A stretch of DNA of 35,282 nucleotides from JACMNW01 sp031413495 (lineage in GTDB: Bacteria > Pseudomonadota > Alphaproteobacteria > Rhodobacterales > Rhodobacteraceae): the NCBI GenBank assembly GCA_031413495.1, contig JANOFE010000225.1:1-35282 (forward strand). The letters run 5' to 3'. Positions 16,162 through 24,314 of this stretch are shown here, piece after piece. A model generated the notes under the pieces. That model was not told where the DNA came from. It saw only the letters and a list, made by a program, of their open reading frames with translations, and did no database searches. The translations under genes and the position numbers were made by a program. The first letter of the stretch is position 1, and each line of letters opens with the position of its first letter.

Positions 16162-16638
16162 TTTTTAGGCGCACCAAATGGTTATATGTGGAATTACTGA
16201 TATTATAACACGATAAAAATCGTTGTATATCTACATAAAACCACATTAACCAATAAAAAACCACAATAGTTTTGACAGACCGCGAACCCAAGGCGCACAG
16301 TTAACAGAAGGCAAAACCGGATGGTCTGGTTCGGCGATGCAAAGAAGAACAGCGAACTTGGGTTGCTCTGCTGCGATGAAAACAAGCCAGAACTGGCTGG
16401 ATTTCCCTGCAATGGCTTTAGCCGTTTCATGGCGCGTGGAGACTTGGTTTTATCGAGGATGGCATAGTGGGCGTCGAAATTCGGGCGTAGCAAGCAATTT
16501 GATGACTGGGGCAAAAGTGGGCTGGATCGTCTTGATCGATCTTTCTGCTTATCGGGCGGGCCAAACCTTCTGGTCCGCCCGTATTCGTTGTCTTTGGTCC
16601 GGTCGTGGCCATGCCCGCCCCAGATGCGCGTAGCCGTC
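16162..16638. other. Long intergenic region with CCACA words and an 11-bp hairpin
   Basis: This 477-bp gap separates the divergent DeoR-type and kinase-like genes. Its left end (about 16185-16270) is AT-rich and holds TATGTGGAAT (inverted), ACCACATTA and ACCACAATA, possible DeoR half-sites, followed by TTGACA at 16272-16277. Near the right end a stem CGGGCGGGCCA (16553-16563)/TGGTCCGCCCG (16571-16581), one G-T pair, has no U-run after it. Short open frames here resemble no protein I know. I saw no glycine-riboswitch core. Confidence 0.45.
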
Positions 16639-17511
16639 ATGTCGCCAGCTGATCGCATCCGGGCGCTTCCGCTCTGGCATGGCAAGATCAACGTGTCGCC
16701 TTTGGACGGCGGCATCACAAACCGTAATTTTCTGGTTCAGGACAGCCGTCGTAAGGCGGTGGTGCGCATTGGCACAGATATTCCGGTGCATCAGATCATG
16801 CGCTTCAACGAACTTAGCGCAAGTCAGGCGGCGCATGCGGCAGGTGTGTCACCTGCGGTGATCCATCACGAGCCGGGTCTTCTGGTGATTGATTTTATCG
16901 AAGGTCGCACGCTTGGCGCCGCAGATTTTGCGCAAGATACCGTCTTGGATCAGGCCATAGTCCTTTTGGCGCGGGCCCACCGCGACATTCCCAATCATCT
17001 GCGTGGCCCCGTGCTGATGTTTTGGGTGTTTCATGTCATTCGTGATTATGCGGCGTCCCTGCGTGATGCGGGTAGCCCGCATACGCCAAAGCTTGGCCTT
17101 TTGCTGGCGCAGGCGGCAGCACTGCAGGCGGCGGTTGGCCCGATTGAGCTGATCTTTGGGCACAATGATCTGCTGCCCGCAAATTTTCTGCATGACGGTG
17201 CGCGCCTGTGGCTGATCGACTGGGACTATGCCGGTTTCAATTCACCGCTGTTCGATCTGGGTGGGCTGGCCGCCAATAATGCGCTGACGGTGGCCCAGGA
17301 AACCCGGATGCTTGCGCAGTATTTCAACAGCCCCCCGACCGCGCCTCTTTGGCGCAGCTACCATGCCATGAAAGCCGCCGCTGCCCTGCGCGAAGCGTTG
17401 TGGAGCATGGTGTCCGAAATTCATTCCACCCTGGCCTTCGATTATGTGGCCTACACCCGCGCCAACCTTGCCACCTATGATCTGGCCTTTGCTATGTTCA
17501 AGACGCACTAA
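16639..17511 (+). CDS. Choline/ethanolamine-kinase-like phosphotransferase
   Basis: This protein of about 290 aa has the APH/choline-kinase fold: an N-lobe nucleotide loop (PLDGGITNRNFLV), lysine/arginine segment KAVVRIG, catalytic loop FGHNDLLPANFL (HNDxxxxN), and metal-binding LIDWDYAGFN. It would transfer phosphate to a small alcohol such as choline or an aminoalcohol, but family specificity is broad. ATG 16639 is preferred because the domain begins almost immediately; ATG 16624 and TTG 16588 are in frame, and no start has a clear Shine-Dalgarno. It ends 9 bp before the dimethylglycine-dehydrogenase-like gene, so the two are probably co-transcribed, pointing to methylated-amine metabolism. 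Confidence 0.75.
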   Translation: MSPADRIRALPLWHGKINVSPLDGGITNRNFLVQDSRRKAVVRIGTDIPVHQIMRFNELSASQAAHAAGVSPAVIHHEPGLLVIDFIEGRTLGAADFAQDTVLDQAIVLLARAHRDIPNHLRGPVLMFWVFHVIRDYAASLRDAGSPHTPKLGLLLAQAAALQAAVGPIELIFGHNDLLPANFLHDGARLWLIDWDYAGFNSPLFDLGGLAANNALTVAQETRMLAQYFNSPPTAPLWRSYHAMKAAAALREALWSMVSEIHSTLAFDYVAYTRANLATYDLAFAMFKTH

Positions 17512-17520
17512 GGACCCAAG

Positions 17521-18633
17521 ATGACTGACCTGCCCACAACCGCCCGCGCCGTCATCATTGGGGGCGGCATCATCGGCTGCTCTGTCGCCTATCATCTGGG
17601 CAAATTGGGCTGGACCGATACCGTTTTGCTGGAACGCAAAAAGCTGACGTCGGGCACCACATTTCATGCCGCAGGGCTAGTTGGTCAGTTAAGAACATCG
17701 GCTAACATAACGCAATTGCTGGGCTATTCGGTTGATCTGTATAAGCGGCTAGAGGTTGAAACAGGCCTACAAACCGGCTGGAAAATGAACGGCGGCCTGC
17801 GGCTTGCCTGTAACGCCGAACGCTGGACCGAGGTGAAACGCCAGGCCACAACCGCGCATTCCTTTGGGCTGGAAATGCATCTGCTGACCCCGAAAGAAGC
17901 ACAGGATCTGTGGCCCCTGATGACCATCGACGATCTGGTTGGTGCCGCCTACCTGCCAACCGATGGCCAAGCAAACCCGTCTGACATTACGCAATCCCTG
18001 GCGCGTGGCGCACGTATGTCGGGCGTCAAAATCTTTGAAGATACGCCAGTGACGCGCATCATTATTGAAGACGGTCGGGTCAAAGGCGTGGAAACCCCGG
18101 ATGGCACCGTTGAGTGTGAAAAGGTTGTGCTGTGCTGCGGGCAATGGACCCGCAACTTGGCGGCCACTGTTGGCGTCAACGTGCCGCTGATATCGGTTGA
18201 ACACCAGTATATGGTGACCGAACAAATCCCCGGCGTCACCTCGACCCTGCCTACACTGCGCGACCCCGACCGGCTAACTTATTGGAAAGAAGAGGTCGGC
18301 GGTTTGGTCTGGGGCGGCTATGAACCGAACCCAAAGCCATGGGCGCAAAACGGCATTCCCGCAGGCTTTCATTTTGAATTGCTGACCTCTGATTACGATC
18401 AATATGGCCAGTTCATGGAAAATGCGATTGCCCGCGTGCCTGCGCTGGAAACTGCTGGCGTCAAGCAACTGATCAATGGCCCCGAAAGCTTCACCCCCGA
18501 TGGCAATTTCATTCTGGGCGAGGCCCCCGAACAAACGGGCATATTCGTTGGCGCGGGCTTCAACGCCTTTGGCATCGCCTCAGGCGGCGGCGCTGGCATG
18601 GCGCTGGCATGGCGCTGGCCGAATGGGTGGTGA
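17521..18633 (+). CDS. N-terminal FAD-domain fragment of the dimethylglycine dehydrogenase-like protein
   Basis: This is the 370-aa upstream open frame. It has the FAD motif VIIGGGIIGCSVAYHL (about residues 11-26) and SGTTFHAAGL, whose His49 aligns with the histidine that carries covalent FAD in mammalian dimethylglycine dehydrogenase. The frame loses its native sequence after GAGMALA and ends with about seven foreign residues (WRWPNGW). ATG 17521 follows AAGGA, 9 bp after the kinase-like gene. Confidence 0.6.
   Translation: MTDLPTTARAVIIGGGIIGCSVAYHLGKLGWTDTVLLERKKLTSGTTFHAAGLVGQLRTSANITQLLGYSVDLYKRLEVETGLQTGWKMNGGLRLACNAERWTEVKRQATTAHSFGLEMHLLTPKEAQDLWPLMTIDDLVGAAYLPTDGQANPSDITQSLARGARMSGVKIFEDTPVTRIIIEDGRVKGVETPDGTVECEKVVLCCGQWTRNLAATVGVNVPLISVEHQYMVTEQIPGVTSTLPTLRDPDRLTYWKEEVGGLVWGGYEPNPKPWAQNGIPAGFHFELLTSDYDQYGQFMENAIARVPALETAGVKQLINGPESFTPDGNFILGEAPEQTGIFVGAGFNAFGIASGGGAGMALAWRWPNGW
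18598..18619 (+). repeat. 11-bp perfect tandem duplication causing the frameshift
   Basis: ATGGCGCTGGC is present twice, and GCGCTGGC, the last eight bases of the unit, also directly precedes it. Such a head-to-tail 11-bp duplication is a typical product of slipped-strand replication and could revert by loss of one copy. Confidence 0.9.
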
Positions 18634-19982
18634 AAGGCGAAGCCCCCTATGATCTGTGGCCCGTCGATATCCGTCGCTTTGGCGGGGCGCATAAATCCAT
18701 AGACTGGGTTCGCGCCCGCACGTTGGAGGCTTATGGCAAGCATTACACCATCGCTTGGCCGTCCGAGGAAATGCAGTCGGCAAGGCCCACCCGCCGATCC
18801 CCGCTCTACGCGCATCTGGCCGCCGCCGGGGCCTGTTTTGGTGAAAAACTTGGCTGGGAACGCCCGAATTGGTTTGCTGATCTGGCGGCGGGCGAGCAGC
18901 CAAAAGACCGCTATTCCTATCAACGCCCCGGCTGGTGGGATGCTGTGCGCCGCGAACATCTGGCCGCCCGCACGGCGGCCGTGTTGATCGACCAGACCTC
19001 TTTCGCCAAGTTCACCCTCAAAGGCGAGGGTGCGGCAAAAGCCCTGTCGTGGATCGCCGCCGGCAACATCGCCCGCAGCGTCGGATCGCTCACCTATACC
19101 CAGATGCTGAACGCCCGTGGCGGGATCGAGGCGGATGTAACGATCGCCCGCATTGCCGCCGACGAATTCTACATCGTCACCGGCACCGGCTTTGCCACCC
19201 ATGATTTCAACTGGATTTCACGCAATCTGGCGAAAGACGCAAATTGCCAGTTGGTCGATGTGACCTCTGGCTCGTCGGTGCTGTCCCTGATGGGGCCGAA
19301 CGCCCGCAAGATTCTGTCGCAAATCTGCCCGGATGACCTGACCAACGCAGGCTTCCCCTTTGGCACAGCACGCCATATTTCCGTGTCGGGCTGCCCGGTG
19401 CTGGCCCTGCGCGTGACATATGTCGGCGAACTTGGCTGGGAATTGCACATGCCCACCGATGTGGCAGTGACCGTTTATCAAGCCCTCATGGCGGCGGACG
19501 CGGACCACGGCCTTGTCAATGCAGGTTACCGCGCCATTGAAACCCTGCGGCTGGAAAAAGGCTACCGTGCCTGGGGTGCGGACATTGGCCCCGATCACAC
19601 CCCGGTAGAGGCGGGGCTCGCTTGGGCCTGTAAGATGAAATCCGGCTTGCCCTTTTTGGGGCGCGACGCGATTGCCGCCCAACTGTCAGGCGGCGTGAAA
19701 AAGCGCATGGCGGGGTTCAGCGTCGATGATCCATCCGTCATTCTGCTGGGGCGCGAGACGATTTACCGCAACGGCGAACGCGTGGGCTGGCTGTCATCGG
19801 GCGGTTACGGCCATTCGGTAGACCGCCCCATTGGCTACGGCTATATCCGCCACAAAGACGGCGTCACCGAAGATTACATGACATCAGGTAGTTACGAGCT
19901 GGAAGTGGCATCCGCGCGTGTTCCGGCACAACTGCACTTGGCCCCGCTCTATGATCCGCTCAATGCACGGGTCAAATCCTAG
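18609..19982 (+). CDS. C-terminal GcvT-domain fragment of the same protein
   Basis: This 457-aa downstream open frame begins at the ATG of the second repeat copy, which is normally an internal methionine. It contains the linker region (AEWVVKGEAPYDLW) and a GcvT/aminomethyltransferase domain with RTAAVLIDQTSFAKF, SYVGELGWELH-like VTYVGELGWELH, and ETLRLEKGYRAWG. The C-terminal barrel includes GWLSSGGYGHSVDRPIGYGY. It overlaps the upstream stop by 25 bp, so reinitiation producing a separate GcvT chain is conceivable, but no Shine-Dalgarno is visible. Confidence 0.55.
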   Translation: MALAEWVVKGEAPYDLWPVDIRRFGGAHKSIDWVRARTLEAYGKHYTIAWPSEEMQSARPTRRSPLYAHLAAAGACFGEKLGWERPNWFADLAAGEQPKDRYSYQRPGWWDAVRREHLAARTAAVLIDQTSFAKFTLKGEGAAKALSWIAAGNIARSVGSLTYTQMLNARGGIEADVTIARIAADEFYIVTGTGFATHDFNWISRNLAKDANCQLVDVTSGSSVLSLMGPNARKILSQICPDDLTNAGFPFGTARHISVSGCPVLALRVTYVGELGWELHMPTDVAVTVYQALMAADADHGLVNAGYRAIETLRLEKGYRAWGADIGPDHTPVEAGLAWACKMKSGLPFLGRDAIAAQLSGGVKKRMAGFSVDDPSVILLGRETIYRNGERVGWLSSGGYGHSVDRPIGYGYIRHKDGVTEDYMTSGSYELEVASARVPAQLHLAPLYDPLNARVKS

Positions 19983-19984
19983 GA

Positions 19985-19999
19985 TGGGGTTTCACCCCA
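19985..19999. terminator. Short hairpin between convergent genes
   Basis: TGGGG-TTTCA-CCCCA lies in the 27-bp gap between the GcvT fragment and the ATPase gene that runs towards it. The 5-bp stem is short and lacks a U-run on either strand, so bidirectional termination is tentative. Confidence 0.4.
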
Positions 20000-20009
20000 C
20001 CACCGCTAC

Positions 20010-21071
20010 TTACCCCTGCAAGACAATCGCATCGCGCCCCGAAAGGCTGATCTCAACCGCCGCCCCTATTGCCGGGGGCGGCGTGTCGGCGCGGTTGAAG
20101 GTATCCAACGATACTTTGGTGCCCGCAATATCGGCGCGCAGGCGGATCACCGACCCCAGAAAATGCACTTCCTCTACGGTTGCGGGCAAAACCACTTCGC
20201 GCCCGTCAACCCGGCCCAATTGCAGCGCCTCTGGCCGCAACGCAATGGCAAGCGAAGCCCCGTCGCGCAATGTCAGGTTTCCTTCGGGCAGCGTGATCGG
20301 CACACCCACAATGCTGACCACACCCGCACTTGCGTTTTCAACCCGCGTCTCAAACGTGTTCAGGGTGCCGACGAAGTTCGCCACAAACTTGGTTCGCGGT
20401 CGGTTGTAAATGTCAAAGGGTGCGCCAACCTGTTCGGCGACGCCGCCATTCATCACGACAATGCGGTCAGACATCGACATCGCTTCTTCCTGATCATGGG
20501 TGACGAAGATGGTGGTGATGCCAAGGCTTCGCTGAATTTCCCGAATTTCCGCGCGCAGACTGACACGGATTTTTGCATCCAGCGCCGATAGCGGCTCGTC
20601 CAGCAACAACACCCGTGGCCGAACCGCCAAAGCCCGCGCCAAGGCGACGCGCTGCTGTTGCCCGCCAGACAGTTGGAACGGAAACCGCGCCCCAAGATCT
20701 GACAGGCCGATCAGCCGCAGCATTTCGGTCACGCGGGCATCACTCTCACTGCGTGGCACGCCTTTCACCTTCATGCCAAAGGCCACGTTCTGCGCCACAG
20801 TCAGGTTCGGAAACAGCGCATAGGCCTGAAACACCATGCCAATATTGCGCTGGTTCGGGCGCAGATCAACCACATCCTGCCCGTCAATGCGGATCGACCC
20901 TGTTGATGGCGTCTCAAACCCCGCCACCATGCGCAGCACTGTGGTCTTGCCACAGCCAGACGGGCCCAGCAGTGACACGAATTCGCCCTGTTCAATATCA
21001 AGGCTGAAATCCTTGACCACACGGTTGGCGCCAAAGGATTTTTCCAGATGCGAGATTTCTAAAAACGCCAT
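20010..21071 (-). CDS. ABC importer ATPase, PotA-like
   Basis: This 353-aa ATPase has Walker A GPSGCGKTT, Q-loop MVFQAYALFPNLTV, signature LSGGQQQRVALARAL, Walker B VLLLDEPLSALD and FVTHDQEEAM, followed by a TOBE-type C-terminal domain with ALRPEALQLG. The architecture is that of spermidine/putrescine, iron or phosphonate importer ATPases. It is the last gene of a minus-strand operon (binding protein, two permeases, ATPase), its ATG overlapping the upstream permease stop by one base. The substrate is unknown. Confidence 0.85.
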   Translation of the reverse strand: MAFLEISHLEKSFGANRVVKDFSLDIEQGEFVSLLGPSGCGKTTVLRMVAGFETPSTGSIRIDGQDVVDLRPNQRNIGMVFQAYALFPNLTVAQNVAFGMKVKGVPRSESDARVTEMLRLIGLSDLGARFPFQLSGGQQQRVALARALAVRPRVLLLDEPLSALDAKIRVSLRAEIREIQRSLGITTIFVTHDQEEAMSMSDRIVVMNGGVAEQVGAPFDIYNRPRTKFVANFVGTLNTFETRVENASAGVVSIVGVPITLPEGNLTLRDGASLAIALRPEALQLGRVDGREVVLPATVEEVHFLGSVIRLRADIAGTKVSLDTFNRADTPPPAIGAAVEISLSGRDAIVLQG

Positions 21072-21862
21072 TATTGTCTCGCTCTTTCGTGTTTGGAAAA
21101 CCGGGTGACCAGTTGGATCAAGCCCATGCAGGCCCAGGTGATGCCAAAGGCAATCACCGCCAAAGCGGCAGGTTCATAGGCGCGGTTTGATCCCAAAAGT
21201 TGCATATAGGGGCCAAAGGCCGGGCGGTTCAGCAAGGCAGCCATGGTGAATTCGCCGATCACAATGGCAAAGGTCAAAAACGCCCCCGACAGCACGGCCA
21301 CCAACACATTTGGCAGGATCACACGGGCAAGGATGGTGACCCAGCCCGCGCCAAGGCTTTGCGCGGCCTCTGTCAGGGTGCCCACATCAATGGTGCGCAA
21401 CCCGGTATCCACCGCGCGGTACATATAGGGCAGGGCCAGCGTGGCATATCCCATCATCAGCAGGATGTTGGTGCCGGTGGCAGATCCTGTCAGCGGCAGC
21501 CAGCTTGACGTGTTGTAAAGCCGGATATAGCCAAACACGATGACAATGGCGGGGATCACCAGCGGCAAAAGGGTGATAAACTCTATATAGGGCCGCGCAC
21601 CGGGCAGCTTCAGGCGCACCCAATAGGCGGTGGGCACCACCAACAGAACACCAAACACAATGGTGAACAGCGCCATCACCACCGAATAGCTGAAGGTTTG
21701 CTGAAACTGCGGGTCGGCCAAGACCTTTGCATAGGCATCAAACGAATATTCCCCGCGCCGCGCCTTCAGCGAAAATTGTGCCATCCCGATCAGCGGCAAA
21801 AAGAAATAGGCAAGCCCGAACAGCAATGCCCCCCATGACCAGACCCGCATCATTTCAGCCAC
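21071..21862 (-). CDS. ABC importer permease, PotC-like
   Basis: This 263-aa inner-membrane permease has about six hydrophobic segments and the EAA-type loop TLTEAAQSLGAGWVTILARVILP (about residues 165-190), shared by PotC/FbpB-type permeases. It overlaps the upstream permease gene by 13 bp and the downstream ATPase gene by 1 bp, so the three are tightly coupled. It would form the channel with the PotB-like subunit. Confidence 0.85.
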   Translation of the reverse strand: MAEMMRVWSWGALLFGLAYFFLPLIGMAQFSLKARRGEYSFDAYAKVLADPQFQQTFSYSVVMALFTIVFGVLLVVPTAYWVRLKLPGARPYIEFITLLPLVIPAIVIVFGYIRLYNTSSWLPLTGSATGTNILLMMGYATLALPYMYRAVDTGLRTIDVGTLTEAAQSLGAGWVTILARVILPNVLVAVLSGAFLTFAIVIGEFTMAALLNRPAFGPYMQLLGSNRAYEPAALAVIAFGITWACMGLIQLVTRFSKHERARQ

Positions 21863-22731
21863 CGCTCAGACCGCGCGCGCAGCCAGATGTAGATGCCATT
21901 GGCAACTCCGGTGATCAGGATCATGCCAAACGCCAATGCAAATCCCAGTTGCGGGTTGCCCAGAACATCGCCCCGGATCTGACTGAACAGCGTGATGGGC
22001 ACCAGCGAAAATGCAGGCCCCGCCAACGCGAAAGCCGTGGCAACCGCGCCAAAGGCGTTGGCAAACAGCAGGGCGAATGTGCCTAGCAGCGCCGGGAACA
22101 GAATGGGCAAGGCCACCATGCGCCAATACTGCGGCCCGGTGGCCCCCAGCATCGCTGCCGCCTCGCGCCATTCGCGTTTCAACCCATCAAGTGCTGGGGT
22201 GATGATCAGGATCATCAGCGGAATTTGAAAGAACAGATAAACGATGACCAACCCGTAATAGGTCAGCAGATTAAACCCAAGCGCGCGCAAATCGACGCCC
22301 AATTGGGTTTTCAAGAACACGGTGATCATGCCCAGCGGCCCCAGTGTCGCCAGAAACGCAAAGGCCAATGGCACGCCAGCAAAGTTTGACGCGACACCCG
22401 AAAACGTCAACAGCGGCCCTCGTATCCACTTGGGCAAACCGCCTAACACAACAGCAGCCGCCATGGCAAAGCCGATGGCACAGCCGAGCAGCGCCGAGAC
22501 AAGGCTGATCTTGATGGAAATCCAATAGGCCGACCGGATCAGATCGGTGTTCAACCCGCGGATATTGTCAAACGTCAGCGCGCCTTCGGGTGTCTGAAAT
22601 GCGCCCAAAACGATCTTCATTGTCGGCATGATCAGGAACAGCGTGGCAAACGCGGCAAAAGGCACAAGCCCCAACCAGTGCAACGGCAAACGCCTGCGCA
22701 CCCGGTGGCGAGCGGTGGTCTGGTCTGGCAT
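21850..22731 (-). CDS. ABC importer permease, PotB-like
   Basis: This protein of about 293 aa has six hydrophobic segments, the first beginning LGLVPFAAFATLFLIMP, and an EAA-type loop REAAAMLGATGPQYWRMVALPILFP. The open frame extends to 22824, but the extra 31 residues cover an intercistronic hairpin and are not membrane-like. ATG 22731, with GGGGG about 9 bases upstream, is the better start. It follows the binding-protein gene of the same transporter, separated by that hairpin. Confidence 0.8.
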   Translation of the reverse strand: MPDQTTARHRVRRRLPLHWLGLVPFAAFATLFLIMPTMKIVLGAFQTPEGALTFDNIRGLNTDLIRSAYWISIKISLVSALLGCAIGFAMAAAVVLGGLPKWIRGPLLTFSGVASNFAGVPLAFAFLATLGPLGMITVFLKTQLGVDLRALGFNLLTYYGLVIVYLFFQIPLMILIITPALDGLKREWREAAAMLGATGPQYWRMVALPILFPALLGTFALLFANAFGAVATAFALAGPAFSLVPITLFSQIRGDVLGNPQLGFALAFGMILITGVANGIYIWLRARSERWLK

Positions 22732-22794
22732 CCGTGCGGCCCCCGTGACGTTGGTAAAGCGCAGGCCTTCTGCGGGCCGCTTGTCGTCAATACC

Positions 22795-22818
22795 TGCCCC
22801 AGCACGGTGGCTGGGGCA
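22795..22818 (-). terminator. Intercistronic attenuator hairpin after the binding-protein gene
   Basis: A perfect 9-bp inverted repeat TGCCCCAGC (22795-22803)/GCTGGGGCA (22810-22818) with a 6-base loop lies 16 bp after the binding-protein stop. There is no U-run, so partial termination or 3'-end protection of the binding-protein message is more likely than full termination. Confidence 0.55.
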
Positions 22819-22834
22819 GATCATTCAAGGCCGG

Positions 22835-23941
22835 TTACTGAACGTTGGCACCGACGGTGGCATCCCAACCTTCAACAACAGCCACCTTGTTCGCATCCAC
22901 TTCTTCCAAGGTGGGGAAATAGGCCGCTTCATAAGACGCCGCTGGCGGCAGCGCATCAATCAGCTCTTGCGGCACTTTGCCGGCAGCAACCATTGCGTTG
23001 AAACGCGCAGGGTGGCAGTAGCCCTTCAACCAGCCAAGTTGGCCTTCGTCGGAATAGATATATTCCATCCAAAGTTTCGCGGCATTCGGATGCGGTGCAA
23101 AGGCCGAAATCGCCTGCACATAGACGCCAGCTTGCGTGCCGGTTGTGGGAACCACAACTTCAACCGGTGGGTTGCCTGCCAATGTGTCGCGGGCCGCGAG
23201 GGCGTTATAATCCCACATCACAACAATCGCAGTCGCACCTTGCGCCAAAGTGCCCGCTTTGCCGATAACGGGAACAAAGTTGCCCGCCTTGTTCATCTCG
23301 GCAAAATACTCCAGCCCCGCTTTGCCAGCGTCAGCCCCGGCAGCGGCACCTTTGCCAAGACCGGCTGCATGCACGGCCAAAATCGCTTGGTTTGATGCGC
23401 GCGGATCACCGGCAAGCGCCACTTGGCCCGCATATTCCGGCTTCAAAAGGTCTGCCCAATCCGCAGGCGTGTTTGCTACAAGGTCTTTGTTCACAAGGAA
23501 CGACATCACGCCGTAATAGTCGCCATACCAATAGCCTTCTGCGTCTTTGATGCTGTCAGGAATTTCGTCCCATGTGGACACTTTGTAGGGCTGTAACAAG
23601 CCTTCTGCCTTGGACGACGGGCCGAACGACAGACCCACGTCAATCACGTCAGGCGCTTGTGGCCCGGTGTTGTCTTTGTTGGCCTTGATCGCTTCAATCT
23701 CATCCGCGGACCCCGCGTCTGGGTTCAATTCGTTCACGGTGATGCCCGGATACTTGGCCTTGAACCCTTCAATCACGGCTCCGTACCCGCACCAGTCATG
23801 CGGCAGGGCAATGGTCGTCAGCATGCCTTCGGCAAGCGCTGCGGCCTCCAGTTCGGCCATATGCGCATCCGCAAGTGCCACATTTGCCGTCAGCATAGCC
23901 ATTAGGCTTACCGATGTGGCCAAAGAATGTTTCAGTTTCAT
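22835..23941 (-). CDS. Periplasmic solute-binding protein of the PotABCD-like importer
   Basis: This 368-aa extracellular solute-binding protein has a clear Sec signal (MKLKHS then a hydrophobic core, cleavage near VALA-DAH at about residue 24). The mature chain has a two-lobe binding-protein look, with PDVIDVGLSFG and WYGDYYGVMSFLVNKDLV resembling spermidine/putrescine- and iron-binding relatives. GGGAGA precedes ATG 23941. It is first in the operon 23941 to 20010 (minus). The ligand is not readable: polyamines, ferric chelates and aminoethylphosphonate are all transported by relatives. Confidence 0.8.
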   Translation of the reverse strand: MKLKHSLATSVSLMAMLTANVALADAHMAELEAAALAEGMLTTIALPHDWCGYGAVIEGFKAKYPGITVNELNPDAGSADEIEAIKANKDNTGPQAPDVIDVGLSFGPSSKAEGLLQPYKVSTWDEIPDSIKDAEGYWYGDYYGVMSFLVNKDLVANTPADWADLLKPEYAGQVALAGDPRASNQAILAVHAAGLGKGAAAGADAGKAGLEYFAEMNKAGNFVPVIGKAGTLAQGATAIVVMWDYNALAARDTLAGNPPVEVVVPTTGTQAGVYVQAISAFAPHPNAAKLWMEYIYSDEGQLGWLKGYCHPARFNAMVAAGKVPQELIDALPPAASYEAAYFPTLEEVDANKVAVVEGWDATVGANVQ

Positions 23942-24314
23942 GATAGTCTCCCGTTTGAAAAGGTGTCGCGTTGCCCCCGCCCCGATGTTTGAAATGCTTC
24001 ACTGCCGGCTTGGCCGCGCGAGGGTGCGGCTTTGTGACAGTCAGCTAACGACCGGACGCGGATTCTTGCAAGCCCGTCTATCGGTGTTTCGTAACAATTT
24101 CTTCACAGAGACCAGTCGCTGAAACAAACGCTTCGTTATGAGTATCTTTGATTAAATGTTGAAAAACAAGTTGTTATGCCCACAGGTTGAAATAGCTGTC
24201 ATAAATCACGGTCTGACGGCTGGGTTTTGTCACACAAACCTTGTGACGAATCGATGATCGGCTTTACCATCTGGTCAAAGATTATTGGATCCATTGAAAC
24301 GGGGGGATAAAACG
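23942..24314. other. Divergent promoter region between two binding-protein genes
   Basis: This 373-bp gap separates binding-protein genes of two different importers. It is AT-rich in its middle (about 24085-24220). An imperfect inverted repeat TTGTCACA (24227-24234)/TGTGACGA (24242-24249) lies 66 bp before the BMP-type gene, and a related TTTGTGACA occurs near 24032. No coding potential or RNA gene was recognised. Confidence 0.5.
24227..24249. promoter_or_regulatory. Candidate operator upstream of the BMP-type importer
   Basis: The arms TTGTCACA and TGTGACGA are inverted with one mismatch and a 7-base spacer. The dyad shape and position 66 bp before the start codon suggest a regulator site. 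The regulator is unknown. Confidence 0.35.

Larger units (their letters stand above)
17521..19982 (+). pseudogene. Dimethylglycine dehydrogenase-like FAD/GcvT gene, frameshifted by an 11-bp duplication
   Basis: Read across one frameshift this is a normal two-domain enzyme of about 815 aa: an N-terminal DAO-type FAD domain and a C-terminal GcvT/tetrahydrofolate domain. Enzymes of this type (dimethylglycine and sarcosine dehydrogenases) oxidise an N-methyl group and pass the carbon to tetrahydrofolate. The unit ATGGCGCTGGC occurs twice in tandem at 18598-18608 and 18609-18619; removing one copy restores an uninterrupted frame through GAGMALAEWVVKGEAPYDLW. With both copies the first frame ends at TGA 18631-18633. 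No other damage was seen in either half, suggesting a recent or reversible event, or an assembly error. Confidence 0.75.

Noticed and set aside
16337..16633. 98-codon open frame in the gap before the kinase-like gene
   Set aside because: No ribosome-binding site, unlikely composition and no resemblance to a known protein; it runs through the GC-rich hairpin.
16162..16638. Glycine riboswitch ahead of the GcvT-linked gene
   Set aside because: I looked for the conserved glycine-aptamer core and tandem arrangement and did not see it.
18598..18633. Programmed ribosomal frameshift in the FAD/GcvT gene
   Set aside because: There is no slippery heptamer or downstream pseudoknot signal; an 11-bp tandem duplication explains the shift completely.
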